Part shown: positions 26,869 to 35,610 of the stretch, piece after piece
How positions within the stretch are numbered: position 1 is the first letter of the stretch
Layout of the letters: each line of letters starts with the position of its first letter
Source: Arcicella sp034519515
GTDB taxonomy: Bacteria; Bacteroidota; Bacteroidia; Cytophagales; Spirosomataceae
Length of the DNA stretch: 64,000 nucleotides
Reading direction: 5' to 3'
NCBI GenBank assembly: GCA_034519515.1
Contig: JAXHOK010000026.1
Coordinates: 1 to 64,000, forward strand
The notes under the pieces: generated by a model
Told to the model about the DNA's origin: nothing
Databases searched by the model: none
The model's input: only the letters and a program-made list of their open reading frames with translations
Made by a program: the position numbers and the translations under genes

Positions 26869-29835
26869 ATGAACAAGGTTTCCAAATTAATTCTGTTTAC
26901 ACTGTTACTTTCGGTGAGTGGTATTTCGCTTTTTGCACAAGGCATAAAAGGTATGGTAAAAGATGTAACCACTGGACAAGGAATTCCAGGAGCTTCGGTT
27001 GTTGTTGAGGGTCGTTCGTCAGGAACTGCCACTGATGCCAATGGTTCATTTACGTTGCGTTTAAACGCTGGTTCATACCGCATCAAAGTTTCTTCGGTAG
27101 GTTATGAAACCAAAAGTTCTGAATCAATTAGCGTTTCAGGAACAGATTTTACTACACAAGATATTACCATTTCTGAAAGCACTTCAACGCTCCAAGAAAT
27201 TGCCGTAATTGGTTCACGTTCAGCAACTGCTCGTACAAACATTCAGACTGCCACACCCGTGGATGTTATCAATACGAAAGAATTAAAGTCTTTCGGACAG
27301 GTGGACGTTGGACAAATTTTAAACTTTGTTGCTCCTTCGTTCAGTTCAAACCGTCAGACGGTTACCGATGGAACCGACCACATCGACCCTGCTTCTTTGC
27401 GTGGTTTAGGTCCTGACCAAGTGTTGGTTTTATTGAATGGAAAACGTCGTCATAACACTGCCCTTGTCAATATCAACGGTTCGGTTGGTCGTGGGTCAGT
27501 GGGTACGGATATGAACGCAATTCCAGTTGCCGCCATCGAGCGTATCGAGGTTTTGCGTGATGGTGCAGCCGCTCAATACGGTTCAGATGCCATTGCGGGG
27601 GTTATTAACATTGTTTTGAAAAAAGGTTACACAGGTACTTCTGCTTCTTTGACGTATGGCACAAACCTAACGACTTTGAAATACACAGCTCCAAAATTGG
27701 GCGGTGGTGTTATAGATCATAGCCATGGCATTACAGATGGCTCAGTTTTACAGTTTGATTTTTCAAAAGGATTCCGTTTAGGAAAAGAAGGCTCATTGAT
27801 GATTGCGGCTCAATATAACGACCGTGGCAACACCAGCCGTACAGGTTTAGACAATGCTCCAACTATTTATTTGGGAGGAAACGGATCTTTCCCAGCCACA
27901 CCAGCAGGACAAGACCAAAATGCTTTCAGAACCAAATTGGTGGCTGATGATGCCGCTTTGGCACAGAGCCGTAATTACAATCGTGAAAACATGATTTTCG
28001 GTAATTCATCGGCTCGTAATTATGGTATTTTTGCTAACGGAAGTATTCCTTTGGATGCACAATCAGAAATTTATTTCTCAGGTGGCTATACTTACCGCAC
28101 GGGTCAGGGTTTTGGAAACAATCGTATTCCAGTAGCCAGACAACAGCAACCTTTGGCTGCTGATGGTTCATTGTTGTATCAGGATGGTTTCTTGCCAGGG
28201 ATTCAGTCGGATATTTATGATAAATCTTTGATTGCGGGATACAAAACCAAAATCGGCGAATGGTCGATGGATTTGAGTAATGTTTACGGAAATAACAACT
28301 TCCAGTTTACCGTTTTCAATTCTGGAAATGCTACTTTAGCTGCTCCTGCATCCTTACAAACAACTTTTGATGCGGGTCAATTATCGTTTATGCAAAATAC
28401 GTTCAACTTGGATTTCTCTCGTAATTTCCAAAAAGTGGGTGGTTTTAATTACATCAACATGGCTTTTGGGGGTGAAATCAGATTGGAGAGATTCCAAATT
28501 ATGGCGGGTGAAGTTAATTCTTATGTGGGTTTCCCTGTATTAAGACCAACCGCACCACTCACCGTGGGCGGACCTTCGCCAGGAACAATAGCGGCTGCCC
28601 CAGGGGCACAAGTATTTCCAGGATATCAGCCTAATGATGCTACCGACAGAAGCCGTGACAACGTATCGGTTTATGCAGATTTTGAAGCAGAAAAAGGTCG
28701 TTTGTTAGTTGGTGCAGCAGGTCGTTTCGAGAATTTTAGTGATTTTGGTTCAACCATTAACGGTAAATTATCGGCACGTTTACAGATAACAGATAACATT
28801 GCATTGCGTGGTGCGGCAAGTACGGGTTTCAGAGCTCCATCTTTGCACCAACGTTATTTCCAAAATACTTCAACGCAGTTTATCAACGGTTTGCCATCAA
28901 ACACTTTGACGGTAAATAATGAAAATGATATTGCTCGCAAAACAGTAGGCGTAGATGCACTTCGTCCTGAAACATCAGTAAACTTGTCATTGGGTTTGAC
29001 GGCAAAAATTGCTAATTCATTGACCTTGACGGTTGATGCTTATCAAATTGACATCAAAGACCGTATTGTTTATTCAGGTGCTTATTCACGGGCTCAATTG
29101 GGTATTACGGATGCAACACAGTTTCCAGGCGTGAATAACGTTCGTTTCTTTGCAAACGCCGTGAACACTCGTACACAAGGTATCGACATAGTGGCAACGG
29201 AACGCATCAATATTGGCAAAGGCAAATTAGTATTATCAGCAGCTTTAAACTTCAACAACAATGAAGTAACGGCTTTGAACAGTACGCCTTTAATTGATGC
29301 CGCAAGAAATAATGACCTTAACGCCAATCCAAGTACATGGTATCGTACGGCTTTGTTTGACAGACAACAATATGCTTTAATTGAAACCTATTTACCAAGA
29401 AGCAAGTGGAATTTGAGTGCGGCTTATAACATTGGCAAATTGGATGTAACATTCAGAGCGGTACGTTTTGGTGAAACAGAATTTAGAAACGTGGTTGACC
29501 CATTAGCAAAAAGAACAAATGGAACTTATTGGAACACACAATTCAACTATGGTGATGGTGTAACCGCACCAATTGACCAAACTTTCAGTGCCTTATGGAT
29601 TTCGGATTTAGTGGTAGGTTATAAACTTTCAAAAATATTGTACGCCTCAATTGGTGCAAATAACATATTTGATGTTTATCCAGACCAAATTTATATTGAC
29701 CCTCGTAACGCACAGGGTTCAATTGACTATAACGCCAGCCGTGATGGTTCAAACCGTGGTCGTTTACTGTTCCAACCAAACCAAGGTGGATACAACGGAC
29801 GTTTTGTCTTCGGAAAGCTAAGTGTGAATTTTTAA
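26869..29835 (+). CDS. TonB-dependent receptor (paralogue B)
   Basis: 988 residues. Signal peptide (1-24), carboxypeptidase-regulatory domain (about 25-105), plug with ASLRGLGPDQVLVLLNGKR and DGAAAQYGSDAIAGVINIVL, and a large barrel ending in GRFVFGKLSVNF. It is a clear paralogue of the receptor at 22-24.6 kb but about 120 residues longer, mostly in extracellular loops. The two probably recognise different or larger ligands. No SusD-like gene follows; the next 500 bases hold a terminator and a heptamer array before padR. Confidence 0.92.
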   Translation: MNKVSKLILFTLLLSVSGISLFAQGIKGMVKDVTTGQGIPGASVVVEGRSSGTATDANGSFTLRLNAGSYRIKVSSVGYETKSSESISVSGTDFTTQDITISESTSTLQEIAVIGSRSATARTNIQTATPVDVINTKELKSFGQVDVGQILNFVAPSFSSNRQTVTDGTDHIDPASLRGLGPDQVLVLLNGKRRHNTALVNINGSVGRGSVGTDMNAIPVAAIERIEVLRDGAAAQYGSDAIAGVINIVLKKGYTGTSASLTYGTNLTTLKYTAPKLGGGVIDHSHGITDGSVLQFDFSKGFRLGKEGSLMIAAQYNDRGNTSRTGLDNAPTIYLGGNGSFPATPAGQDQNAFRTKLVADDAALAQSRNYNRENMIFGNSSARNYGIFANGSIPLDAQSEIYFSGGYTYRTGQGFGNNRIPVARQQQPLAADGSLLYQDGFLPGIQSDIYDKSLIAGYKTKIGEWSMDLSNVYGNNNFQFTVFNSGNATLAAPASLQTTFDAGQLSFMQNTFNLDFSRNFQKVGGFNYINMAFGGEIRLERFQIMAGEVNSYVGFPVLRPTAPLTVGGPSPGTIAAAPGAQVFPGYQPNDATDRSRDNVSVYADFEAEKGRLLVGAAGRFENFSDFGSTINGKLSARLQITDNIALRGAASTGFRAPSLHQRYFQNTSTQFINGLPSNTLTVNNENDIARKTVGVDALRPETSVNLSLGLTAKIANSLTLTVDAYQIDIKDRIVYSGAYSRAQLGITDATQFPGVNNVRFFANAVNTRTQGIDIVATERINIGKGKLVLSAALNFNNNEVTALNSTPLIDAARNNDLNANPSTWYRTALFDRQQYALIETYLPRSKWNLSAAYNIGKLDVTFRAVRFGETEFRNVVDPLAKRTNGTYWNTQFNYGDGVTAPIDQTFSALWISDLVVGYKLSKILYASIGANNIFDVYPDQIYIDPRNAQGSIDYNASRDGSNRGRLLFQPNQGGYNGRFVFGKLSVNF

Positions 29836-30136
29836 GTATAAACACTTAAAAATTATCAAATGTCAATAAATTAAATAATATTAAGTTTTTATGGTAAAAA
29901 ATTAAAGTAGATATTTGATAAGTCAGGTTATGTTTCTAAGTTTGTTATATAACAGTATAGAATACTAAACTAACTTATTATTCGGTGATGCATTAATTAA
30001 TTTTATTTTGTAAATTTATTAATTAACAAAAAAAGAAGTACTGAGTACGTTTTACGTACCTAAAAATATAAAATAGGTTGTGGTGGAATAAAAATCTTTT
30101 GAAGCCACGATTATATTTTGGTGTGTTAGTGATATG

Positions 30137-30173
30137 AATTAGCGAACCTTTTTAAGGCTCGCTAATTTTTTTC
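30137..30173 (+). terminator. Rho-independent terminator
   Basis: AATTAGCGA (30137-30145) pairs with TCGCTAATT (30159-30167), with an inner ACC/GG extension, and is followed by a T run. It ends the receptor transcript 300 bases after the stop codon. Confidence 0.75.
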
Positions 30174-30183
30174 TCATAGTACC

Positions 30184-30214
30184 TTGCTTTACATAGTACC
30201 TTTTTATATCTTTG
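30184..30214 (+). promoter_or_regulatory. Promoter of the padR-pspC operon
   Basis: TATCTTTG (30207-30214) matches TAnnTTTG, with TTG 20 bases upstream (30184-30186). Both arms of the heptamer repeat lie downstream, so they would be in the 5' untranslated region of the transcript. Confidence 0.55.
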
Positions 30215-30222
30215 TAAAAAAA

Positions 30223-30341
30223 GTGAACGGTACACGGTAAAAAGGTAAACGGGGCGAAGCAGATAAATTTTTTCCATAACTCAGTTATCATCTCTCTTTT
30301 CTCTCCCGTGTACCGTTCACCCGTTACCCGTTAACCGTTAA
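30223..30341. repeat. GTGAACG / CCGTTAC heptamer arms before padR
   Basis: Left arm GTGAACG, GTACACG, GTAAAAAG, GTAAACG; right inverted arm CGTGTAC, CGTTCAC, CCGTTAC, CCGTTAA, CCGTTAA (30307-30341). The right arm ends six bases before the ATG of the PadR gene. The arms can fold into a hairpin in the leader RNA. Confidence 0.8.
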
Positions 30342-30347
30342 TTAAAT

Positions 30348-30695
30348 ATGGATTTAGAAAACGCCAAAGTGCAGATGCGAAAAGGAATTTTAGAATTCTG
30401 TATTCTACACATTATTTCGAGGGGCGAAGTGTATGCCTCCGATATGCTCGAAGAATTGACCTCCGCCAAAATTATGGTGGTGGAAGGAACATTATACCCG
30501 CTACTGACTCGGCTGAAAAATTCGGGGCTTTTGGATTATAAATGGATTGAATCTGCCTCGGGACCTCCCCGAAAATATTATGTTTTGACCGATACTGGCA
30601 AAACCTTTTTAGCTCAATTTGAAGAAACCTGGGTGGAACTCCAAGGTTCAGTCAATCAAATTATTCAAGATTCATTTCATCATCATAATCCTTGA
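30348..30695 (+). CDS. PadR-family transcriptional regulator
   Basis: 115 residues with a PadR winged helix: EFCILHIISRGEVYASDML (about 15-33), VVEGTLYPLLTRLKNSGLL (about 43-61) and YYVLTDTGKTFLAQF (about 77-91). PadR proteins repress adjacent genes until an inducer binds. A PspC/GIN-domain membrane protein gene lies downstream, and PadR next to PspC-type envelope-stress proteins is a common Bacteroidota pairing, so it likely controls that gene. The leader is a heptamer array. Confidence 0.9.
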   Translation: MDLENAKVQMRKGILEFCILHIISRGEVYASDMLEELTSAKIMVVEGTLYPLLTRLKNSGLLDYKWIESASGPPRKYYVLTDTGKTFLAQFEETWVELQGSVNQIIQDSFHHHNP

Positions 30696-30799
30696 TTCGA
30701 TGTTCGATTTTCGATGATTGATGTTCGTAAAAAAACCGAACATCGAAAATCGAACAACAAACATCGAATAACAAGCAACGAACATCAAACATCGAAATC
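30693..30799. repeat. ATGTTCG / CGAACAT heptamer arms
   Basis: Left arm of five units TGATTCG, ATGTTCG, ATTTTCG, ATGATTG, ATGTTCG (30693-30727); right arm of nine units CGAACAT, CGAAAAT, CGAACAA, CAAACAT, CGAATAA, CAAGCAA, CGAACAT, CAAACAT, CGAAATC (30737-30799). AAC and the ATG of the PspC gene follow. This is the clearest example of the seven-base period with no indel across nine units. Confidence 0.9.
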
Positions 30800-30802
30800 A
30801 AC

Positions 30803-33190
30803 ATGAAAAAGACCATATCAATCAATATCGCAGGCACATTATTTTATATCGAAGAAGACGGCTTCGAGAAACTGAATACCTATCTGAAAGCTATTCAGAA
30901 ATATTTTTCTTCCTACGAAGGTTCAAAAGAAATTGTGGAGGACATCGAAGCACGCATTGCCGAAAAATTTTGGAAAAAACGCAAAGCCGATGAAAAACAA
31001 ACCATTTCATTGGAAGATGTGGAGGGATTAATTACTTCGATGGGGTCGGTGGCGGACTTTGAAGCCATCCAAGAAGAAGAGGATTTGGTGATGGCTGGTG
31101 AGAAAACCGAAGCCAGTCAAGCTAACGAAAGTGACTCTAAAAAGAAAGATACTCATGGATTTGAGCATAAAACGCAATACGAAAAAAGTAGTTCTGAGTA
31201 CAAATATGACTCGGGCGTAAAGAAACTTTACCGAGACACCCGCCGCAAACTTTTAGGAGGCGTTTGTGCGGGACTGGCTCATAATTTGGGACTTGACCCT
31301 CTGTTGGTGCGTTTAATTTTTCTATTCTTATTTCTTGTGTTTGGACCAATAACGGGAGGAACTTTCACGGGGATAATGGCAATTTTATACCTGGCTTGTT
31401 GGATTGCTTTTACCGCTAATCCAGCTCTGGAAGAAGATGACCGCATCCGTAAATTTTACCGAAATCCCGATGAAAAAGTCTTGGGTGGCGTTATGAGTGG
31501 CATTGCATCCTTCACGGGCTGGGATTTGGGAATATTGCGTTTTGTGTCGGTTTTGAGCATCTTTTTGTTCGGGTCGGGAATTATTATCTACTTGATTTTG
31601 TGGGTAATAGCTCCCGAAGCCAAGACTTTGACTGATAAAATGCAAATGTCGGGCGAACCCATTACGCTCGAAAATATCGAATCAAATATCAGAAAAACCT
31701 CTAACGTTGAAGACAAAACCGAAAATACTTTGAGTAGTTTACTATTACTTCCTTTCAGAGTTATCTCACGGGTTTTCAAGGCATTAGGACCTTTTGCAGA
31801 ATTTTTAATTTCGGCAGGACGAATTTTTGTGGGCGGTATAATGACGTTTACGGGAATCGTGACGATTTTAGCACTTTTCTTTGGCTTATTTGTGGGCGTT
31901 TCAGCATTAGACGATGGTCATATTTTATTTTTCAATCTTCCCGTGGGTTTGATGGGTAGGGATGCTTCTCCGTTGATGATTTTTGGTGGTTTCTTAGCTT
32001 CAGTCGTACCCGCATTTGTGATTGGCTGGGCAGGTATTTCATTAATTATCCGTAAAAATCTCTTTACGCCCACCGTTTGGCAAAGTGCTTTGGGGGTGTT
32101 TTTGATTGGTCTGTTTGTATCTATGTACACGGGAGTACGTTATGCCCGAAATTTTGCTAAAACATCTTCCGTAGAAAAAATTACCAATTATTTGATTGAC
32201 CCCAAAATACCCGTTTTTGACGTGAAAGGGAATTCTTCCGAACATAATCAATACGCACGAACTGAGATAGAAGGTTATGAAGGAAGTAATATCAAATTGG
32301 AACAAACTTTTTCGGCAGACGGAAAAACCAAGCAAGATGCTGAACAAAATGCTTTAATGACCAATTATAGTGTTGTTCAAAAGGATTCTATCATTGTTTT
32401 TGATGAGGAATTTGAATTGAAAGAAAATGCCATTTACAGAGATCAACGATTGCGTAACAAGATTTTTATTCCTTACGACAAACCCTTTTCAATGACTCGT
32501 GAATTTGCCAGTTTTATTACCAATACCTTAGATAGACAATATTGGGATGAACAAAATGGCGATAAATTTAAAGGTTCGCTCTGGAAATTCACGAAGGATG
32601 GCGAACTAATCTGCATCAACAGAACCATTACCGAAGTAACTGAAGATGAAGATGGAAACAGAATGCAAACTCTTGATATTAAAGACTTTGAGAATATTAA
32701 AATAACCAATGATTGTAATATTATTATTGAAGAAGGCGACAAATTTGAAGTAAAAATTCAAGAAGGTGACAAATTACAGTACGAAGTAAAAAACAATACC
32801 CTCGAAATCAAAAATGATGTTACAAGAATTTATATTACAATGCCCAAATTAAAAGGTATAATGATGAAAAATGGTTCGGGTGAATGTGTGGTAAAAGATT
32901 TCAAAATGGACGATTTAGACATCGAACTACTCAGTGAAAACAGCCTTACAGTTAGCGGTTCGGCGAAATCAATAAAGGCAAAATTATCAAACAGTGCCTC
33001 CTTGAAAGCCTTTGATTTAGAGAGTGATAAAGTAGAAATTGAAGTAAAAGATGAAAGTTATGCCGAAGTGAATGCAAACAATAATTTGATTGCTAAAAGT
33101 AACAACACAGGCAAAATTATCTATCGAGGCACCCCCACCTCAATAAGTAAAACCGTTACTGATACGGGAAGCATAGAGAAAGAACAATAA
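30803..33190 (+). CDS. PspC-domain membrane protein with C-terminal GIN (DUF2807) domain
   Basis: 795 residues. An N-terminal conserved helical domain (1-90; ARIAEKFWKKR) precedes two PspC domains (about 137-200, LYRDTRRKLLGGVCAGLA; and 212-275, FYRNPDEKVLGGVMSGIA), four further membrane helices (about 325-450), a soluble region and a beta-helical GIN head (about 620-790; repeats such as LTVSGSAKSIKAKLS). PspC proteins are linked to envelope stress; GIN domains are adhesin-like beta-solenoids of unclear role. PadR directly upstream suggests inducible expression. The combination makes a large envelope sensor or anchor plausible, but that is inference. Confidence 0.85.
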   Translation: MKKTISINIAGTLFYIEEDGFEKLNTYLKAIQKYFSSYEGSKEIVEDIEARIAEKFWKKRKADEKQTISLEDVEGLITSMGSVADFEAIQEEEDLVMAGEKTEASQANESDSKKKDTHGFEHKTQYEKSSSEYKYDSGVKKLYRDTRRKLLGGVCAGLAHNLGLDPLLVRLIFLFLFLVFGPITGGTFTGIMAILYLACWIAFTANPALEEDDRIRKFYRNPDEKVLGGVMSGIASFTGWDLGILRFVSVLSIFLFGSGIIIYLILWVIAPEAKTLTDKMQMSGEPITLENIESNIRKTSNVEDKTENTLSSLLLLPFRVISRVFKALGPFAEFLISAGRIFVGGIMTFTGIVTILALFFGLFVGVSALDDGHILFFNLPVGLMGRDASPLMIFGGFLASVVPAFVIGWAGISLIIRKNLFTPTVWQSALGVFLIGLFVSMYTGVRYARNFAKTSSVEKITNYLIDPKIPVFDVKGNSSEHNQYARTEIEGYEGSNIKLEQTFSADGKTKQDAEQNALMTNYSVVQKDSIIVFDEEFELKENAIYRDQRLRNKIFIPYDKPFSMTREFASFITNTLDRQYWDEQNGDKFKGSLWKFTKDGELICINRTITEVTEDEDGNRMQTLDIKDFENIKITNDCNIIIEEGDKFEVKIQEGDKLQYEVKNNTLEIKNDVTRIYITMPKLKGIMMKNGSGECVVKDFKMDDLDIELLSENSLTVSGSAKSIKAKLSNSASLKAFDLESDKVEIEVKDESYAEVNANNNLIAKSNNTGKIIYRGTPTSISKTVTDTGSIEKEQ

Positions 33191-33224
33191 GATTTTTGGT
33201 TCTATTATGATTTACAAGGAAAAT

Positions 33225-33257
33225 AACGTTGAGGAGGTTTTGAACCTCCTCGACGTT
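33225..33257. repeat. Strong hairpin
   Basis: AACGTTGAGGAGGTT (33225-33239) pairs with AACCTCCTCGACGTT (33243-33257), a 15-base stem with a three-base loop and one G-U-type mismatch. It lies 35 bases after the PspC gene and could stabilise the mRNA end. Confidence 0.75.
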
Positions 33258-33300
33258 GATACTCGACTATTCTTCTATACAAATCCACATTTTACACCTA

Positions 33301-33348
33301 AAAAGCCTTGTTTATCGTCATAAAATAAAGCGATAAACAGGGCTTTTT
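33301..33348 (+). terminator. Rho-independent terminator
   Basis: AAAAGCCTTGTTTATCG (33301-33317) pairs with CGATAAACAGGGCTTTTT (33331-33348). It ends the padR-pspC transcript. Confidence 0.8.
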
Positions 33349-33410
33349 GTGTTGGCATAAATTGAGTATATTTACAAATAAGGAATGGAAAATAAATAAT
33401 TGGATAAATT

Positions 33411-33607
33411 CTAAGGAACGGGAAAATAATAAGTGGATGAATTTTTAAATGTTATTTTTTGTGCCAATCAAGGCGATAAAACCGTGCGACGGTCGCCGCA
33501 GTTTAGCATCGCTAAATGAGGATTTAATCTGGGCGGCATTCCGCAACGTAGAGTGGTGCAAAAAAGGGCATTTAAAAAACGTCTACTTATTGTTTTTCAG
33601 TTCCTAA
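33411..33607. mobile_element. MITE-like family 2, copy 1
   Basis: About 197 bases with imperfect 40-base terminal inverted repeats (AAGGAAC...AATAAGTGGATG...TTTTTAAATG, and ending CATTTAAAAAACGTCTACTT...GTTCCTAA). The core holds a palindrome around AGTTTAGCATCGCTAAAT. The related copy at 53411-53576 lacks two short insertions. A partial tandem duplication of the left end is at 33380-33410. The element ends 35 bases before a start codon. Confidence 0.8.
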
Positions 33608-33611
33608 AAAA

Positions 33612-33641
33612 CAACCATCAATAACCGAACATCGAAACATA
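33612..33641. repeat. CGAACAT heptamer array before the DUF2231 gene
   Basis: CAACCAT, CAATAAC, CGAACAT, CGAAACA, then TA and the ATG. It is the G-poor arm of the same word family as at 30.7 kb, here without a facing arm. Confidence 0.75.
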
Positions 33642-35132
33642 ATGCTTTTACAAACCTCCGCCCCTTCTGATTGGGCAATGTTTTTTGGACATTTTCATCC
33701 CGTGGTGGTTCACCTACCCATCGGTATGTTGATGATTGCCGCTATTTTAGAATTTATTTCTCGCAAAAAAGGCTTGGAAGTTCTCCAACCCGCCGTTGCT
33801 CCTATTTTGTGGTGGGGAATGATTTTTGCGATTATCTCCTGCGTTTTTGGCTATCTCCTCTCCTCTTCGGGTGAATATAGCGAAGATACCCTTTTCTGGC
33901 ATCAATGGATGGGCATTGGTGTGGCTTTGGTGGCTTTGGGAGCTTGGTATATGAAGAAAAACTGGCAACACGATGCTGATTTGAAAAAAGTTTATATGCC
34001 TTCAATTTATGGTTTAGTAATTCTTTTAACGGGTACGGGACACCTCGGCGGCAACATGACCCACGGCGAAGATTACCTATACACCTACACGCCCGAACCT
34101 TTCCGTAGCATTGCGGGACTGCCTCCACGCACGAGTGGTACGGGCGGAGTCAAGAAGATTGAAAACATTGAGCAAGCCCTTGTTTATCAAGACATTATCG
34201 CCCCCGTGATGGAACAAAAATGCTGGTCTTGCCACAATGAGAACAAAATAAAAGGGCAACTACGGATGGATAAGGTGGAATTATTGACCAAAGGCGGCGA
34301 ACACGGAGCGATTTTTAAAGCCAATGACCCCGAAAATTCGGAGATGCTGAAACGGGTTTTGTTGGATATGAACGATGAACATCATATGCCCCCAAAAGGC
34401 AAAACACCACTGACCGAACAAGAAATTGCCTTGGTGCATTGGTGGATAAAAGAAGGGGCAAAATTTGACACAAAAGTAGCTCAAACCAAGCCCGATGAAA
34501 AGATAAAACCTATTTTGGCTGCTTTGGCAGGTGGAACAGTATTGGCAACATCAGCAAGCGGGGGCGAAACCATTTCACCCGTTTTTAGTGAAAAAATATC
34601 AGCAGCTTCTGAAAAAGACATCAAGAAATTAACCGATTTGAATGTGATTGTGATGCCCGTGGCGAAAGACCAAAGTTTCTTGGATGTAAATTTTATCAAC
34701 GCTCGTAGTTTGGATGATTCAAAAATCGGTTTGATTTCCAACCTTTCCGACCAGATTGTTTGGTTGAAATTGGGTAATACAAAAATTACTGATAAATCAT
34801 TAGGAGATATTGCCAAATTAAAAAATCTGACTCGTCTGAATTTGGAACATACTGCCGTTACGGATGCAGGAATTGCCCAATTAGAGGACTTGAAATATCT
34901 GGAATATATCAACCTTTTTGACACTAAAATAACTGACGTAGGAATCAAGGAATTAGCCAAATTGAAGGGCTTGAAGAAAGTTTATTGCTGGCAAACCAAA
35001 GTTACGCAAGCGGGTGTGAATGCCTTGAAAAAAGCCTTACCAAGCGTGGAAGTAGATATGGGTTGGCAAGAAAAAACGCCTGTTATTGTGGATTCTTCGG
35101 CGAAAGTTGCTGTGAGTAAAATTGGAAAATAA
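33642..35132 (+). CDS. DUF2231 / planctomycete cytochrome c / leucine-rich-repeat fusion protein
   Basis: 496 residues. An N-terminal membrane domain of DUF2231 type (FFGHFHPVVVHLPIGMLMIA; four helices, 15-150) is followed by a planctomycete-type cytochrome c domain with CWSCH (about 196-200) and the distal haem ligand region DEHHMPPKG (about 245-253), then a low-complexity linker and leucine-rich repeats (about 350-470; LKNLTRLNLEHTAVTDAG, LKYLEYINLFDTKITDVG). A c-type cytochrome joined to LRRs probably faces the periplasm and may carry electrons or sense a partner. Such proteins often occur with DUF1553/DUF1501 genes; the DUF1553 gene at 5.7-8.2 kb is the only one in view. Confidence 0.85.
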   Translation: MLLQTSAPSDWAMFFGHFHPVVVHLPIGMLMIAAILEFISRKKGLEVLQPAVAPILWWGMIFAIISCVFGYLLSSSGEYSEDTLFWHQWMGIGVALVALGAWYMKKNWQHDADLKKVYMPSIYGLVILLTGTGHLGGNMTHGEDYLYTYTPEPFRSIAGLPPRTSGTGGVKKIENIEQALVYQDIIAPVMEQKCWSCHNENKIKGQLRMDKVELLTKGGEHGAIFKANDPENSEMLKRVLLDMNDEHHMPPKGKTPLTEQEIALVHWWIKEGAKFDTKVAQTKPDEKIKPILAALAGGTVLATSASGGETISPVFSEKISAASEKDIKKLTDLNVIVMPVAKDQSFLDVNFINARSLDDSKIGLISNLSDQIVWLKLGNTKITDKSLGDIAKLKNLTRLNLEHTAVTDAGIAQLEDLKYLEYINLFDTKITDVGIKELAKLKGLKKVYCWQTKVTQAGVNALKKALPSVEVDMGWQEKTPVIVDSSAKVAVSKIGK

Positions 35133-35142
35133 TCAAACATTA

Positions 35143-35173
35143 GGGGTGGCACAGTTCAAAACTGTGCCACCCC
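35143..35173 (+). terminator. GGGGTGGCAC hairpin, probable terminator
   Basis: GGGGTGGCACAGTT (35143-35156) pairs perfectly with AACTGTGCCACCCC (35160-35173), followed by TTTATTTT. It lies 11 bases after the stop codon and shares its sequence with the hairpin at 26.5 kb. Confidence 0.75.
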
Positions 35174-35253
35174 TTTATTTTCAAATCCCAAGCATCGAAA
35201 TACGAACGACTACCTATCATTTTACTTTTCATTCTTTTTCGGAACTGTAAAGC

Positions 35254-35394
35254 ATTTGGCGAATTAACCTCTCCCCAACCGAAGCGTCGGTCGCCCCTCT
35301 CCTTAATGAGAGGGGCTTTGAGCCAGATTGAAGCCCTTCCCTTCAAGGGGAAGAGCGACCGACGCTTCGGTTGGGATGGGGTAATCCGCCAAAT
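35254..35394. mobile_element. Long inverted-repeat element
   Basis: 141 bases. A perfect 21-base inverted repeat (35274-35294 with 35355-35375; CCCAACCGAAGCGTCGGTCG...) extends outward imperfectly to ATTTGGCG/CGCCAAAT ends. Inside are two smaller hairpins, CCCCTCTC...GAGAGGGG and CCCTTCCC...GGGGAAG. It has no coding content and is more GC-rich than its surroundings. The spacer to 35571 holds nothing else. Confidence 0.75.
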
Positions 35395-35571
35395 AGTTTA
35401 TACTTCCGTTTAATAATAAATGGGACTATCAATAACGAACTAAAAAAAGAAATTATGGTTAATATTTTAGAGGGTGTACAAGTCTTTGTATTATATCGTA
35501 ATTTTGGCATTATTAATTTAATTTAAACCATTTGACATAATTCAATCGATATAAAGATTTAGGGATACCAT

Positions 35572-35606
35572 TTCCAAATTTTTAAATTATAGAATTTTCA
35601 AATTGA
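35572..35606. repeat. CCAAATT-type heptamer array
   Basis: Degenerate seven-base units TTCCAAA, TTTTTAA, ATTATAG, AATTTTC, AAATTGA end four bases before the start codon of the polyprenyl synthase gene. The words match those upstream of the Uma2 gene at 63.8 kb. The AT-rich content makes this a weaker call. Confidence 0.45.
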
Positions 35607-35610
35607 CTTA

